NCBI RefSeq assembly: GCF_018500185.1 | Contig: NZ_JAHBGI010000005.1 | Coordinates: forward strand, 124,001-188,000 | Length of the DNA: 64,000 nucleotides | Origin: Litoribacter ruber | GTDB lineage: Bacteria > Bacteroidota > Bacteroidia > Cytophagales > Cyclobacteriaceae | Direction of reading: 5' to 3' | Shown here: piece by piece, positions 52,564 through 61,861 of the stretch | How positions within the stretch are numbered: position 1 is the first letter of the stretch | How the letters are laid out: every line of letters begins with the position of its first letter | Notes under the pieces: generated by a model | The model's input: only the letters and a program-made list of their open reading frames with translations | Database searches by the model: none | Told to the model about the DNA's origin: nothing | Made by a program: the position numbers and the translations under genes

Positions 52564-53602
52564 GAGCAATAAGCCCGTTGGAGTAATTGGAATTGGAAGT
52601 TTTGGAACCGCAATAGCAAACATGCTGGCCGAAAAAAGCCAGGTGATCGTATATGCGCGGAAAGCCGACGTGGTCGAAGAGATCAACGCCCGCCATACGG
52701 CAGGAGGAAGAGACCTGCATCCTAGAATCGAGGCCACTTCAGATATCGAATACATTTGCCAAAAATGTGAAATCCTCTTTCCTGTCGTGTCCTCATCTGG
52801 ATTCCGAGAGGTGATGCAGCAATTTGCGCCTTTTCTTCACCCCTACCATATCTTGATTCACGGCACCAAAGGCTTATCCTTACTCCTGCCCGATGGCAAA
52901 ACTTTGGAGACGGTAGACAGAATCAAAAGGGACAATATTGCCACCATGAGTGAGGTAATCCTCAACGAAACCGTAGTGGTGCGGGTGGGTTGTCTTGCCG
53001 GGCCCAACCTTGCCAAAGAACTATCCCTCAAGCAACCAGCTGCCACGGTGATTGCCAGTAAATACAACGAGGTAATCTTGGAAGGCCAGCGACTGCTTCG
53101 CAACGACCGCTTCCAAGTGTATGGCAACCAAGACATCATCGGCGTGGAATTGAGTGGGGTGTTGAAAAACATCATCGCCATCGCCGCTGGTGCACTTGGC
53201 GGCATGGGATTGGGAGAGAATGCCAAAGGATTGTTGATTTCCCGAGGCATGGTGGAATTGATCTATCTAGGAAAAGCTTTGGGCGGAGGCACCAAGTCTT
53301 TCATAGGTTTGGCAGGAATCGGGGATTTGGTAGCCACTTGTAGCTCTAAACTTTCCCGAAATTACACGGTTGGCTTTAGGCTGGCAAATGGAGAAAAACT
53401 GCCGGATATCATAGCCGATATGGAGGAAGTGGCAGAGGGGATCAATACGGTGAAGCTAATCAAGACTTTTGCAGAAAGCACAGGTATGAGGGCGCCGATT
53501 ACCGAAAATCTCTATAAGGTGCTTTTTGAGAATTTCAAAGTGGAAGAAGCCCTGCAGTATCTAATGAAATATCCATTCAACGTGGATGTTGATTTCCTTT
53601 AA
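52541..53602 (+). CDS. gpsA: NAD(P)-dependent glycerol-3-phosphate dehydrogenase
   Basis: 353 residues from the ATG at 52541; a TTG three codons earlier is also in frame. Reduces dihydroxyacetone phosphate to sn-glycerol-3-phosphate for phospholipids. GIGSFGTAIANML is the cofactor loop near the N-terminus; GCLAGPNLAKEL, the catalytic Lys in GVLKNIIAIAAG, and RNYTVG follow. Overlaps the PlsB-like gene by 23 bases, so the two steps are coupled. Its stop overlaps the convergent M48 gene by four bases. Confidence 0.96.
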   Translation: MILKNSSRSNKPVGVIGIGSFGTAIANMLAEKSQVIVYARKADVVEEINARHTAGGRDLHPRIEATSDIEYICQKCEILFPVVSSSGFREVMQQFAPFLHPYHILIHGTKGLSLLLPDGKTLETVDRIKRDNIATMSEVILNETVVVRVGCLAGPNLAKELSLKQPAATVIASKYNEVILEGQRLLRNDRFQVYGNQDIIGVELSGVLKNIIAIAAGALGGMGLGENAKGLLISRGMVELIYLGKALGGGTKSFIGLAGIGDLVATCSSKLSRNYTVGFRLANGEKLPDIIADMEEVAEGINTVKLIKTFAESTGMRAPITENLYKVLFENFKVEEALQYLMKYPFNVDVDFL

Positions 53603-54831
53603 CCTTCCAGCTTGGCCAGTCTTTTCAATAAAGGCGGGTGGCTATAATGGACAAATACATACAAGGGATGTGGATTCAAATGGCTGAGGGTTTTTACGGA
53701 CAGGGTCTTTAGCGCTTCTGCCAGGGGCTGCCCTGCAAAGGTTTCTTTGGCAAAAGCATCCGCCTCATATTCATGTTTACGGCTCATCATGTTTAACCCC
53801 ACACCCAACAGCATGGAAATCGGAGAGAAAAGCATGGTAAATCCAATCAGATTCAAATGGATAGCCAGTTGGTTTCCTCCCAAAGCCAAACTCATGTTTT
53901 CGTTGTAAATCACCAGAGACAATATATAAAGCATCACACCCACCTGCAGCGAACTAGTGAGCAGGTTGTACCAAATATGCTTTCTTTTGTAATGCCCGAT
54001 TTCGTGGGCCAGTACGGCGATCAACTCCTCCGGCGTATGTTGCTCGATTAAGGTATCAAACAGTACGACTTTTTTCCTTCTTCCAAAGCCTGAGAAAAAA
54101 GCATTTGCCTTGGTGGACCGTTTGCTGCCATCTACCACAAAAATATTATCAAGTGAAAACCCCACGGAATTGGCATAAGCAAGAATACGGTTTTTCAACT
54201 CCCCTTCTTCCAGCGGACTTAATTTATTGAAAATCGGAAGTACCCAAGCGGTGTAAAACAAATTTACCGCAAGCATAAACACCATCGCCACAGCCCAGAA
54301 AATCCACCAAAAGTCACTTCCTATCTGGTGAATCAGCCAAAAGAGGGCTAAGAGCAATACGCCCCCCACGGTGATGGAAAGCAAGTAGCTTTTCAACTTA
54401 TCCAAGAAAAAGGTTTTGGGGGTGGTTTTATTGAAGCCAAACTTTTCCTCAATCTTAAAAGTGTGGTAATAATCAAAAGGAAGAGAGAGCAGATCCGAGC
54501 CAATAAACAGAATGCCGATATAAATAAGAGACCGCAAGAGCGGTTCCCCTACAAAATCCTGCAGCCAGATGTCAAGATCACCAAAAAAACCAAACAGGAT
54601 GAAGATTGCCGTAATAAGGTAGGTAAATAAGCCCGTGATCAGCCCGAAATTGTAATTTGTCTTTTGGTACTCTTCCGACTCGGTTACCTTTTCTTGGCTC
54701 AGGTACTGTTCCAAGGTTTTAGGCACCAAGCAATGGGCCCTCCTGACATTAAGCCAGTTGATGGACTTTTCAAATATAAGGTTCAACGTAATGATACCTA
54801 ACAAAAGGTACTTCAGCAATGCCGGATCCAT
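53599..54831 (-). CDS. M48 family (Ste24/HtpX-like) membrane zinc metallopeptidase
   Basis: 410 residues with several membrane helices. The zinc motif LAHEIGHYKRKH (HExxH about 271-275) lies between membrane segments, and the third ligand Glu is in HEYEADAFA near 353. N-terminal Peptidase_M48_N-like region makes it resemble CAAX prenyl protease 1 (Ste24). In bacteria such enzymes clear damaged membrane proteins. It starts 12 bases after the PorP/SprF gene and is probably co-transcribed with it. Confidence 0.92.
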   Translation of the reverse strand: MDPALLKYLLLGIITLNLIFEKSINWLNVRRAHCLVPKTLEQYLSQEKVTESEEYQKTNYNFGLITGLFTYLITAIFILFGFFGDLDIWLQDFVGEPLLRSLIYIGILFIGSDLLSLPFDYYHTFKIEEKFGFNKTTPKTFFLDKLKSYLLSITVGGVLLLALFWLIHQIGSDFWWIFWAVAMVFMLAVNLFYTAWVLPIFNKLSPLEEGELKNRILAYANSVGFSLDNIFVVDGSKRSTKANAFFSGFGRRKKVVLFDTLIEQHTPEELIAVLAHEIGHYKRKHIWYNLLTSSLQVGVMLYILSLVIYNENMSLALGGNQLAIHLNLIGFTMLFSPISMLLGVGLNMMSRKHEYEADAFAKETFAGQPLAEALKTLSVKTLSHLNPHPLYVFVHYSHPPLLKRLAKLEG

Positions 54832-54843
54832 ACACAGGTTTTA

Positions 54844-55887
54844 TTAAAACTTGGGGCATGGAAGGATGGTGTCCCTTCTTCTTGGTTTACCTTGGTTTGG
54901 ATCTGGAAAAATATAGCTCAAACTAATTTCGTGTGCTCCTCCCGACTGGATCCCAAGTTGAGAAACCGTGTAATCAAAACTATAACCTACATTGAATCCC
55001 GTTGGCAGACTAAATCCGACCAACAGCACAATGGCATCACGGTTACTTTGACTTTCAACTGGTTTGTAAGGCAATCCTCTATACCACATACCCACAATAA
55101 GTGGTTCTGCATATAAATACGCCCCGAGGTCCAATTGTTCAAACGGTCCCTGTCTTTTATAATTAAAAGTCGGCGTGATATAGCGTTGCTTAAAAGTATG
55201 GGTGAAATCCTGTCTCATGGGCCCCTGTCCCAAGGATATGCGATAACCGCCGTGAACTGACCATTTTAAAGGTAAAGGGCTCACTCCGTCCAAAAAGGAT
55301 TGGTTGGGCTGGTTGACATGATGGGCCGCTCCTCCTAGCCAGAAATTCTCGGTAAAAAACAACCCCCCAAAAGAAAGGGAAAGCATATTGACCGGTGTCC
55401 CCAAGTCTTCATTGGGCCCCGGAAGGGTCGGTCCAAATGGATCGGATGGATTTATCTGGTTGGCAAAGATCAGATTTTCATAATAACCTATGTCTCTACG
55501 GATATAACTTGCTTGGAATCCCGGACGGAAATAAGCCCCTTCAGAAAGACGGAGTTCATAGGAGTATAACCCCGAAAGGCTTAGGGACCTCAGCCCAGCG
55601 GCCCCCTCCACATCGTTCATCATGTGGAAGCCAAAACCACTGTTCAGGTTTTCGTTATAGGTATCCACATAGGCAGAAAAAGTACTGAAATTAGCGTCCA
55701 GCCCAGGCCATTGGTTGCGGTAGTTGAGCCCGATGCGGGTGGTCAGTTCCGACCCGGCAAGGGCGGGATTCAGATACATCGGGGCAGCATAGTACTGGCT
55801 ATATTGGGGATCCTGACCAAAAGCCTGATAGGAAAGGCTGAGGAGCAGGGTAGTAAAAAAAACAATATAAAGGTGCGACTTAAACAA
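54844..55887 (-). CDS. PorP/SprF family type IX secretion outer-membrane protein
   Basis: 347 residues, TTG start directly after an in-frame stop, opening a signal peptide (LLLSLSYQAFGQ). DPQYSQYYAAPMYLNPALAG is the signature of the PorP/SprF family, followed by beta strands of an outer-membrane barrel. These proteins help type IX secretion and surface attachment of substrates with type B C-terminal domains. Divergent from exactly such a substrate gene, 80 bases away, so the two are very likely partners. Confidence 0.93.
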   Translation of the reverse strand: MFKSHLYIVFFTTLLLSLSYQAFGQDPQYSQYYAAPMYLNPALAGSELTTRIGLNYRNQWPGLDANFSTFSAYVDTYNENLNSGFGFHMMNDVEGAAGLRSLSLSGLYSYELRLSEGAYFRPGFQASYIRRDIGYYENLIFANQINPSDPFGPTLPGPNEDLGTPVNMLSLSFGGLFFTENFWLGGAAHHVNQPNQSFLDGVSPLPLKWSVHGGYRISLGQGPMRQDFTHTFKQRYITPTFNYKRQGPFEQLDLGAYLYAEPLIVGMWYRGLPYKPVESQSNRDAIVLLVGFSLPTGFNVGYSFDYTVSQLGIQSGGAHEISLSYIFPDPNQGKPRRRDTILPCPKF

Positions 55888-55967
55888 TTATTTGTTCGTT
55901 TATTTGAAGATGACTAGCTTATATAAACGTTTTGCCAATTCGGGTGTTTTATTGGCAGCTATTTAAT

Positions 55968-58900
55968 ATGAAAATTCCGTATTCTTTACTAAAAATAAAA
56001 TTCATTTTTTGCAGCCTGCTGATTTTCGGGCTCATTTCTTCTTTTAACAAAAACCAGGCCCAAGGTTTTAATAACAACGAATGGATCTTCGGATGTGGCG
56101 AGGAAAGCCCCGCAAAGGCCATTTCTTTTGGTAAAGGAACCAGCCCCTCGATACGTAATTTAAACGATATTCTCGGTAATGATAACGTAGCCGTTGCCAT
56201 TGACCCTATCTCCGGAAACGTTATTTTTTATACAGACGGGGTGCTGCTTTACAATAACCTGGAAAGACCGATGCAAAATATGGCTCCCCAGCTTGCCGGA
56301 GACTGGGATGCCCAGCAGGGCGTGGCCATCGGAATTCTAGATTACGATGTGGACGGGGACAAACTTTATTACACTTTCTATGTTAATGATGCCGGCACGC
56401 TTTTTTACTCAATAGTTGACATGAACGATCCAGGAGGAGCCACGGGCAGCCAACCTCCCCTGGGAGCCATTACTGAAAAAGATATTCAGATCACCACTGG
56501 AGTCACAGGGCCGATCCTCGTAGTGAGGCCGGCCGAAACCACCTTTCTTCTGACCATAGAAGGGGGCAATCTGGTAGCACGCGGTTTTACCGATGTGGCT
56601 GGGGAATTTGAGGATCCCATCACCACCCCTCTGCCCTTTGCGGTCAGATCCATGTATTTCGATGAGGAGTCGGGGGAGCTGGTTCTTATTCCTGAAGATC
56701 CAAATGAGGACATTCATATCCTCACCATTGAACCTGACGGAAGCAGTCTGGGTGAACTGATCACAATTGAAGGCACCGGTAACGGAACGCCCATCAACGG
56801 GGTGGAATTTTCCCCCGATGGGGAATACATGTATTTCTCAAGAGGCAATGAACTGATCAGAATTTCCACTACGGACCCTGATCTACCTGCGCAAACTATA
56901 CCTCTGCAAACCGAGATCGAAGAAATATATGACATAAGAGTCGGTCCCGATGGCCGGCTATATTACCTATACAGTGAGCCGGGGCTGGACGCCATTTACG
57001 TAGGGGTAGTAGAAAATCCCAATGAGGAGGATATTCTAGAAGTCACGGTGGACGAAGACCCATTTGACCAGGCGGACTTCTGCAGCACCACCTTCCCCAA
57101 TTTCTCCCCCAATGCCGAGCTCGACCCTGTGGTGGACTTCACCTGGCAGCCTGAGCAACCCTGTCAAAACAACCCCATACAACTAACCTCTGAGATCACC
57201 CCGAGGAATTTCCGGCCTGTTTCTTTTGAATGGGAGCTATCTGCAGAGCTTGTAGATGCAGATGGAGAACCGATTGAGCTGGATCTTGACCAAGAGCACC
57301 TTCTTATCCCGGCGGACGCCACTGCGGAGGAATCTGTTACAGTTACTTTGACAGTAACATTTGCGGATGGATCAACAATGGATGTCACCAATACCATTAC
57401 TTTAAACGAAAATCCAATTGAGGCTCAATTTACTCCTCAGGACACCACCATTTGTGCTGGTCAATGTTTTGATATTGACACATGGCTAGAAGCTAGCATG
57501 GGTGATGACCAGCAAGGTGGCAGGGGTATAGGAGGCCCTGGCGGTGGGGGCATGGATAATCTAGAGTATTTCTGGTCAGATAGAAAAGAAGAAGGCTGGG
57601 GACCAAAAGAGCGACCTTGTATTACCGATAAACCGGGACTTTATTGGGTGCTGGTAAGAGATCCGATGAATCCTGAGGGATGTACTGCATATGCTAGTAT
57701 CCGAGTAAATGTATGGGACATAGATGATCCTAAAAATAACATCTGGTACTTTGGTGATGGAGCGGGATTGGATTTTAACCCCGACCCTGACGATCCTGAT
57801 GGCCCTATTCCCCGCCCAATCCCCAGCCGACACCCATCCAATATGCCTGCCGGGGTTACCACTATTTCCGATGCGGCTGGGGAAGTGCTATTTTACTCTG
57901 ATGGCTCTACTGTTTGGAATGCGACTGGTGATGTCTTAGCAGAAAACATTGGAGGGGACCCCAATGTTGGTCAAAGCATTTTGGCTGTTGCCGTTCCCCA
58001 AGACGAGACATTATATTATTTATTTACTATTGGGAATGGCGAGGCTAAATTCTCAACAGTAGATTTAAAGGGCAGTCCGCCAACAGGGGTTGGCTTTGGC
58101 AGCGTACCCACCCAGGACAATTTCCTGTTCAGCACTAGTACGGAGAAGATGGCCGCCGCTGGCAGCAGCCCGACCTGGGTGCTCTTCCACGAGGCCGGCA
58201 ACAATACTTTCCGGGCCTATCCCGTAGGGCCACAAGGTATCGGACAGCCTGTATTCAGCGCGGTGGGACAAAACCATAACTTTAACTCCGGGGAAATCGG
58301 AGCCATGAAATTCAGCCCTGACGGTTCCCAAGTGGCCATCACCTTTAGTGACGGCACAAACAACTGGGTGGAAATCTTCGATTTTGATTCCGAAACGGGT
58401 GAGCTTTCCGAGTATGCCTCCATTGATCTGGGTGGTGATGGAGAAGTGTATGGCGTGGAATTCTCGGGTGACGGATCTAGGATCTATGTGAGTTACCTTG
58501 GTGGAAACAGCCGTGTGGAAGAATTTATCATAGAGCCCATTGAAGGTTGTTTTGAATGTCTGGACAATGCAAACACAAAAGGGGAGCGGGAAAGCTGTAT
58601 CGTGGATACCCGCATGGAAGTTACCAGTGAAGGTGACTTTGGGGCCCTGCAAATCGGGCCAGATGGACAGGTATATGTGGCGAGGCCAGGCCAGAGTGTG
58701 ATCGGGCAAATCCAGACGCTGGAAATTTCCGATGAGGACTGTACTACCAGACACTTCTACAATACCCAAGCCCACGATCCAATGCCCGGCACTTCCAACT
58801 TGGGATTACCTGCATTTGTAAATATGGATGGCAGCGCCATTCCAGAACCCGCCCTTGATGGCCCTGAGCAACTCTGCTTGGATCCTGAAGAAGGGGCCTG

Positions 58901-60935
58901 GGGACTTTTTGAAGGAGGTGGTGAGCCGGATATTGACACATATTTTTGGACTATCCGAAATGAAGATGGCGATATCATACATGAAGAAGAAGGAGGTGAG
59001 GAAGCCCAAAATCTTGAATATGAATTCCCAACTGACGGCACTTTTACGGTAGAATTAAGAGTAGACAGATGTGGCGACCCAACTTACTTTGAAGATGAAA
59101 TGGAAGTCGTAGTGATTGCCCCTCCCACACTGATTCTTGAGGACGAAGCGGTGCTTTGTGCAGGTGATGAGATCGAACTTACCGCAATGGACGAAGAAGC
59201 TGACGGCTTTAATGAGGAGGATTACATTTTCGAATGGGTGAATGCTGCAGGGGAAATTTTAGGTACTACAAACACGATTACGGTAAATGAGGAAAGTATC
59301 TATACCGTAAGAGTCCGCCACCGTATCCCTGAGGGCACACCCGATGCGGAAATTTTAAGCTGTCCAAACACCCAGTCCATATTTGTAGGACCAGCCTTCC
59401 AGTTTGAAGTGGAGCAGTCCGATGAGGAAGTCTGCGTGGGGGAAATTGTGACGTTTGAGCCTGATACTCCAATTGAAGGTGAGTGGTTCTATCAGCTTGA
59501 AGGGGAAGAAGATAGGATTCGCCTGCAAACATCTGAAACCTTGGAATTGGACACTGAAATTCTAGGCGCAGGGCAATTTGACATCATTTTCGTTGCAGAA
59601 GACCCCTTGGTGGAGGATTGCATGATTGAAAAAAGAAATCCTTTATTGGTAAACCCACTGCCTGACTACACAATTGAGGTATTGGATATTGAGGTAGACT
59701 GTGACAATCCAGAGGGAGTTATCGTTCTGACAGTTAATTCTCCTATAGAAAGCTTGGTCATTGAGGAACTGGACCTTTCCTTTGAGAATTTAGAACCTGG
59801 ACAAGTAGAGCAAATAGAAAACCTCGCCCCTAGGAACTACACCTTTCTAGCCAGCAACAATAGCTGTGAGTTTACCAGAACCGCCAGAATTGACAACATT
59901 TCCCCTCCTGCCAATTATGAATATGATTTGGATCTTGAAGCAGACTGTGATAACCAACTGGGCTCAATCACCGTTACTTTCTCCAGCATCCCGGTTACCG
60001 CTTCTTATGAATTGGTAAGAGAAGGATCAGGGGAGACTTGGACGGGGGAATTTAGCGAAGGGCTTCCTAATACCATCGAAAACCTGCCTTCTGGACAGTA
60101 TGCTTTCCAGATCATCACCCCCGATGGTTGTCCAATACCTCACCCTGATCCAATAATTATTGATTTCAGAACAATACCAGCTGAACTTGTCCCAGAATCT
60201 TTCTGCGGAAATGAAGGAAATACCATTACTGTTACAGGAAACTTCAGGGAAGGAATGAGCTTCGAATGGTACCTAGACAATGTACCACTTTCTTCTGGAC
60301 CCGAAACTACCATTGCAGCAGAAGATGGAGGGGTGTATTTAGTGGAAATTCTAAATGAGTTTGGCTGTGTGGTGGGTGAAGACAGGGTTACTATCTTGGA
60401 CTCCAATATTCAGTCGCCTACTCTAGATGACAGGTATGTCATTTGCGCTATAGAAAACTTTGCTCCAGAGATTTTTGCTGGCAACTACGAACGATTTGAG
60501 TGGGTGTTTGAGGATGAGGATGAGCCATTCAGTGATATGCCATCCATCTTGCCAGATAGGCCTGGGGAGTACACCTTGCGGGTTTGGGACGAAGAGGGCT
60601 GTATGTCCATGACCACTTTCATGGTCGAAGAGGATTGCGAACCTAGGGTCATCACTCCAAATGCCATGAACCTACGCGACCCCAATAAATGGTTTGTAGT
60701 CTATGTCAATGAATTTGTCAACGAGGTCCAGCTCCTCATTTACAACCGCTGGGGTGAGCTGATCCACGTGGTTGAGCAGGTAGACACCCCACCTAGGGTG
60801 CCGATTTTGGAATGGGACGGTACCGTAAGGGGCCAAACCGTGCCTATTGGAACATATCCGGTCATTATCAGGTTTAAGAGTGTGAGACAAAACCTGGAAA
60901 AAGAGATCAAAACCGCTGTAGTGGTATTGGAATAA
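55968..60935 (+). CDS. Giant secreted protein with T9SS type B (gliding-associated) C-terminal domain
   Basis: 1655 residues from the ATG at 55968 (signal peptide follows); 12 more residues are possible upstream. Two copies of a propeller-like domain opening with W-x-FG (about 39-370 and 589-860) contain many Asp-rich turns (SPDGEYMYFSRG, SPDGSQVAITFSDG). Ig/PKD-like domains lie between and after them, with paired cysteines, plus a Gly-rich stretch near 515. The final ~95 residues (RVITPNAMN ... LLIYNRWGELIH ... PIGTYPVII) form the gliding motility-associated C-terminal domain, the type IX signal. A large surface protein or adhesin is likely; ligand unknown. Partner PorP/SprF gene is divergent. 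Confidence 0.93.
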   Translation: MKIPYSLLKIKFIFCSLLIFGLISSFNKNQAQGFNNNEWIFGCGEESPAKAISFGKGTSPSIRNLNDILGNDNVAVAIDPISGNVIFYTDGVLLYNNLERPMQNMAPQLAGDWDAQQGVAIGILDYDVDGDKLYYTFYVNDAGTLFYSIVDMNDPGGATGSQPPLGAITEKDIQITTGVTGPILVVRPAETTFLLTIEGGNLVARGFTDVAGEFEDPITTPLPFAVRSMYFDEESGELVLIPEDPNEDIHILTIEPDGSSLGELITIEGTGNGTPINGVEFSPDGEYMYFSRGNELIRISTTDPDLPAQTIPLQTEIEEIYDIRVGPDGRLYYLYSEPGLDAIYVGVVENPNEEDILEVTVDEDPFDQADFCSTTFPNFSPNAELDPVVDFTWQPEQPCQNNPIQLTSEITPRNFRPVSFEWELSAELVDADGEPIELDLDQEHLLIPADATAEESVTVTLTVTFADGSTMDVTNTITLNENPIEAQFTPQDTTICAGQCFDIDTWLEASMGDDQQGGRGIGGPGGGGMDNLEYFWSDRKEEGWGPKERPCITDKPGLYWVLVRDPMNPEGCTAYASIRVNVWDIDDPKNNIWYFGDGAGLDFNPDPDDPDGPIPRPIPSRHPSNMPAGVTTISDAAGEVLFYSDGSTVWNATGDVLAENIGGDPNVGQSILAVAVPQDETLYYLFTIGNGEAKFSTVDLKGSPPTGVGFGSVPTQDNFLFSTSTEKMAAAGSSPTWVLFHEAGNNTFRAYPVGPQGIGQPVFSAVGQNHNFNSGEIGAMKFSPDGSQVAITFSDGTNNWVEIFDFDSETGELSEYASIDLGGDGEVYGVEFSGDGSRIYVSYLGGNSRVEEFIIEPIEGCFECLDNANTKGERESCIVDTRMEVTSEGDFGALQIGPDGQVYVARPGQSVIGQIQTLEISDEDCTTRHFYNTQAHDPMPGTSNLGLPAFVNMDGSAIPEPALDGPEQLCLDPEEGAWGLFEGGGEPDIDTYFWTIRNEDGDIIHEEEGGEEAQNLEYEFPTDGTFTVELRVDRCGDPTYFEDEMEVVVIAPPTLILEDEAVLCAGDEIELTAMDEEADGFNEEDYIFEWVNAAGEILGTTNTITVNEESIYTVRVRHRIPEGTPDAEILSCPNTQSIFVGPAFQFEVEQSDEEVCVGEIVTFEPDTPIEGEWFYQLEGEEDRIRLQTSETLELDTEILGAGQFDIIFVAEDPLVEDCMIEKRNPLLVNPLPDYTIEVLDIEVDCDNPEGVIVLTVNSPIESLVIEELDLSFENLEPGQVEQIENLAPRNYTFLASNNSCEFTRTARIDNISPPANYEYDLDLEADCDNQLGSITVTFSSIPVTASYELVREGSGETWTGEFSEGLPNTIENLPSGQYAFQIITPDGCPIPHPDPIIIDFRTIPAELVPESFCGNEGNTITVTGNFREGMSFEWYLDNVPLSSGPETTIAAEDGGVYLVEILNEFGCVVGEDRVTILDSNIQSPTLDDRYVICAIENFAPEIFAGNYERFEWVFEDEDEPFSDMPSILPDRPGEYTLRVWDEEGCMSMTTFMVEEDCEPRVITPNAMNLRDPNKWFVVYVNEFVNEVQLLIYNRWGELIHVVEQVDTPPRVPILEWDGTVRGQTVPIGTYPVIIRFKSVRQNLEKEIKTAVVVLE

Positions 60936-60957
60936 TACTTATTACAATTACAAAAAT

Positions 60958-60996
60958 CACGTGGCGTTCGTAGCGAATCTTTGCGGACGCTGCGTG
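60958..60996 (+). other. GC-rich hairpin upstream of yaaA
   Basis: Arms 60958-60970 and 60984-60996 pair over 13 positions as RNA (10 Watson-Crick, 3 G-U), loop of 13. It ends 21 bases before the yaaA ATG. The right half (CTTTGCGGACGCTGCGTGAA) is more GC-rich than its surroundings and resembles dispersed intergenic phrases of the phylum. Confidence 0.5.
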
Positions 60997-61017
60997 AAAC
61001 TTTACCGAAAACAAACT

Positions 61018-61767
61018 ATGATTACGATAATTTCCCCCGCCAAGACACTTGATTTAAGCACTACCGAAGTAAACCTGGCTACCGAGCCTATATTTAAAAA
61101 AGACATACAGGAGCTTGTCGGGATCATGAAAACCAAAAATGCCTCCGACATTAAAGAGCTCATGGGCGTAAGTGAAAACCTGGCCCAGCTGAATGAAGAA
61201 AGGTATCAGAACTTTAAGAAAAAATTCACCTTTGACAACTCCAAGCAGGCCTTACTCGCCTTTAAAGGCGATGTGTATCAGCAACTGAAAGTGGAGGAAT
61301 ATGGTGATCAAGAACTGAAGTTTGCCCAAGACCATGTGCGCATACTATCCGGCCTGTATGGCTTGCTTAGACCTTTGGACCTGATCCAGCCTTATCGATT
61401 AGAAATGGGAACCAAGCTTGAAAATGATAAAGGCAAAGACCTTTATGAATTTTGGGGTGCCAAAATCGCAGAAGAATTAAATAAACTGGGCAAAGAGACC
61501 ATCATCAACCTGGCCAGCCAGGAATACTTCAAGGCTGTAGATAAGAAAACCCTTAAGGCCAATATCATCAGTCCGACTTTCAAGGAATACCGGGATGGGA
61601 AGTATAAGATCATTGGTATTTTCGCCAAAAAGGCCCGTGGAATGATGACCAATTTCATTATCCAAAACCAGATTAATGAATCTGAAAAACTGAAGGTTTT
61701 CAATGATGAGGGCTACGAGTATGATGAAAAGTTGAGTACAGAAAAAGAATGGGTCTTCGTTAGATAG
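61018..61767 (+). CDS. yaaA: Peroxide stress protein YaaA (DUF328)
   Basis: 249 residues from MITIISPAKTLD, the invariant family start; a GTG at 60961 would add 19 residues read through a hairpin and is rejected. FKGDVYQQL, RILSGLYGLLRPLDLI, MGTKL and NLASQEYFKAV are conserved YaaA blocks. E. coli YaaA limits intracellular iron during peroxide stress and binds DNA. It lies between two giant T9SS genes but has its own terminator. Confidence 0.95.
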   Translation: MITIISPAKTLDLSTTEVNLATEPIFKKDIQELVGIMKTKNASDIKELMGVSENLAQLNEERYQNFKKKFTFDNSKQALLAFKGDVYQQLKVEEYGDQELKFAQDHVRILSGLYGLLRPLDLIQPYRLEMGTKLENDKGKDLYEFWGAKIAEELNKLGKETIINLASQEYFKAVDKKTLKANIISPTFKEYRDGKYKIIGIFAKKARGMMTNFIIQNQINESEKLKVFNDEGYEYDEKLSTEKEWVFVR

Positions 61768-61771
61768 ACAA

Positions 61772-61808
61772 AAAATACTGCTTTTATGTGAAAAAAAGCA
61801 GTATTTTT
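61772..61808 (+). terminator. Intrinsic terminator after yaaA
   Basis: 12-bp stem AATACTGCTTTT/AAAAGCAGTATT (61774-61785, 61794-61805) with T-tail; A-tract on the other side makes it bidirectional. Confidence 0.9.
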
Positions 61809-61861
61809 CATTTTATAGCACTTCTTTTGTTATTGATTATTTTTTTAAAGTATAACTTAAG

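Noticed and set aside
60961-61017. GTG-initiated N-terminal extension of YaaA
   Set aside because: It reads through a GC-rich hairpin and the family begins at MITIISPAKT (61018).
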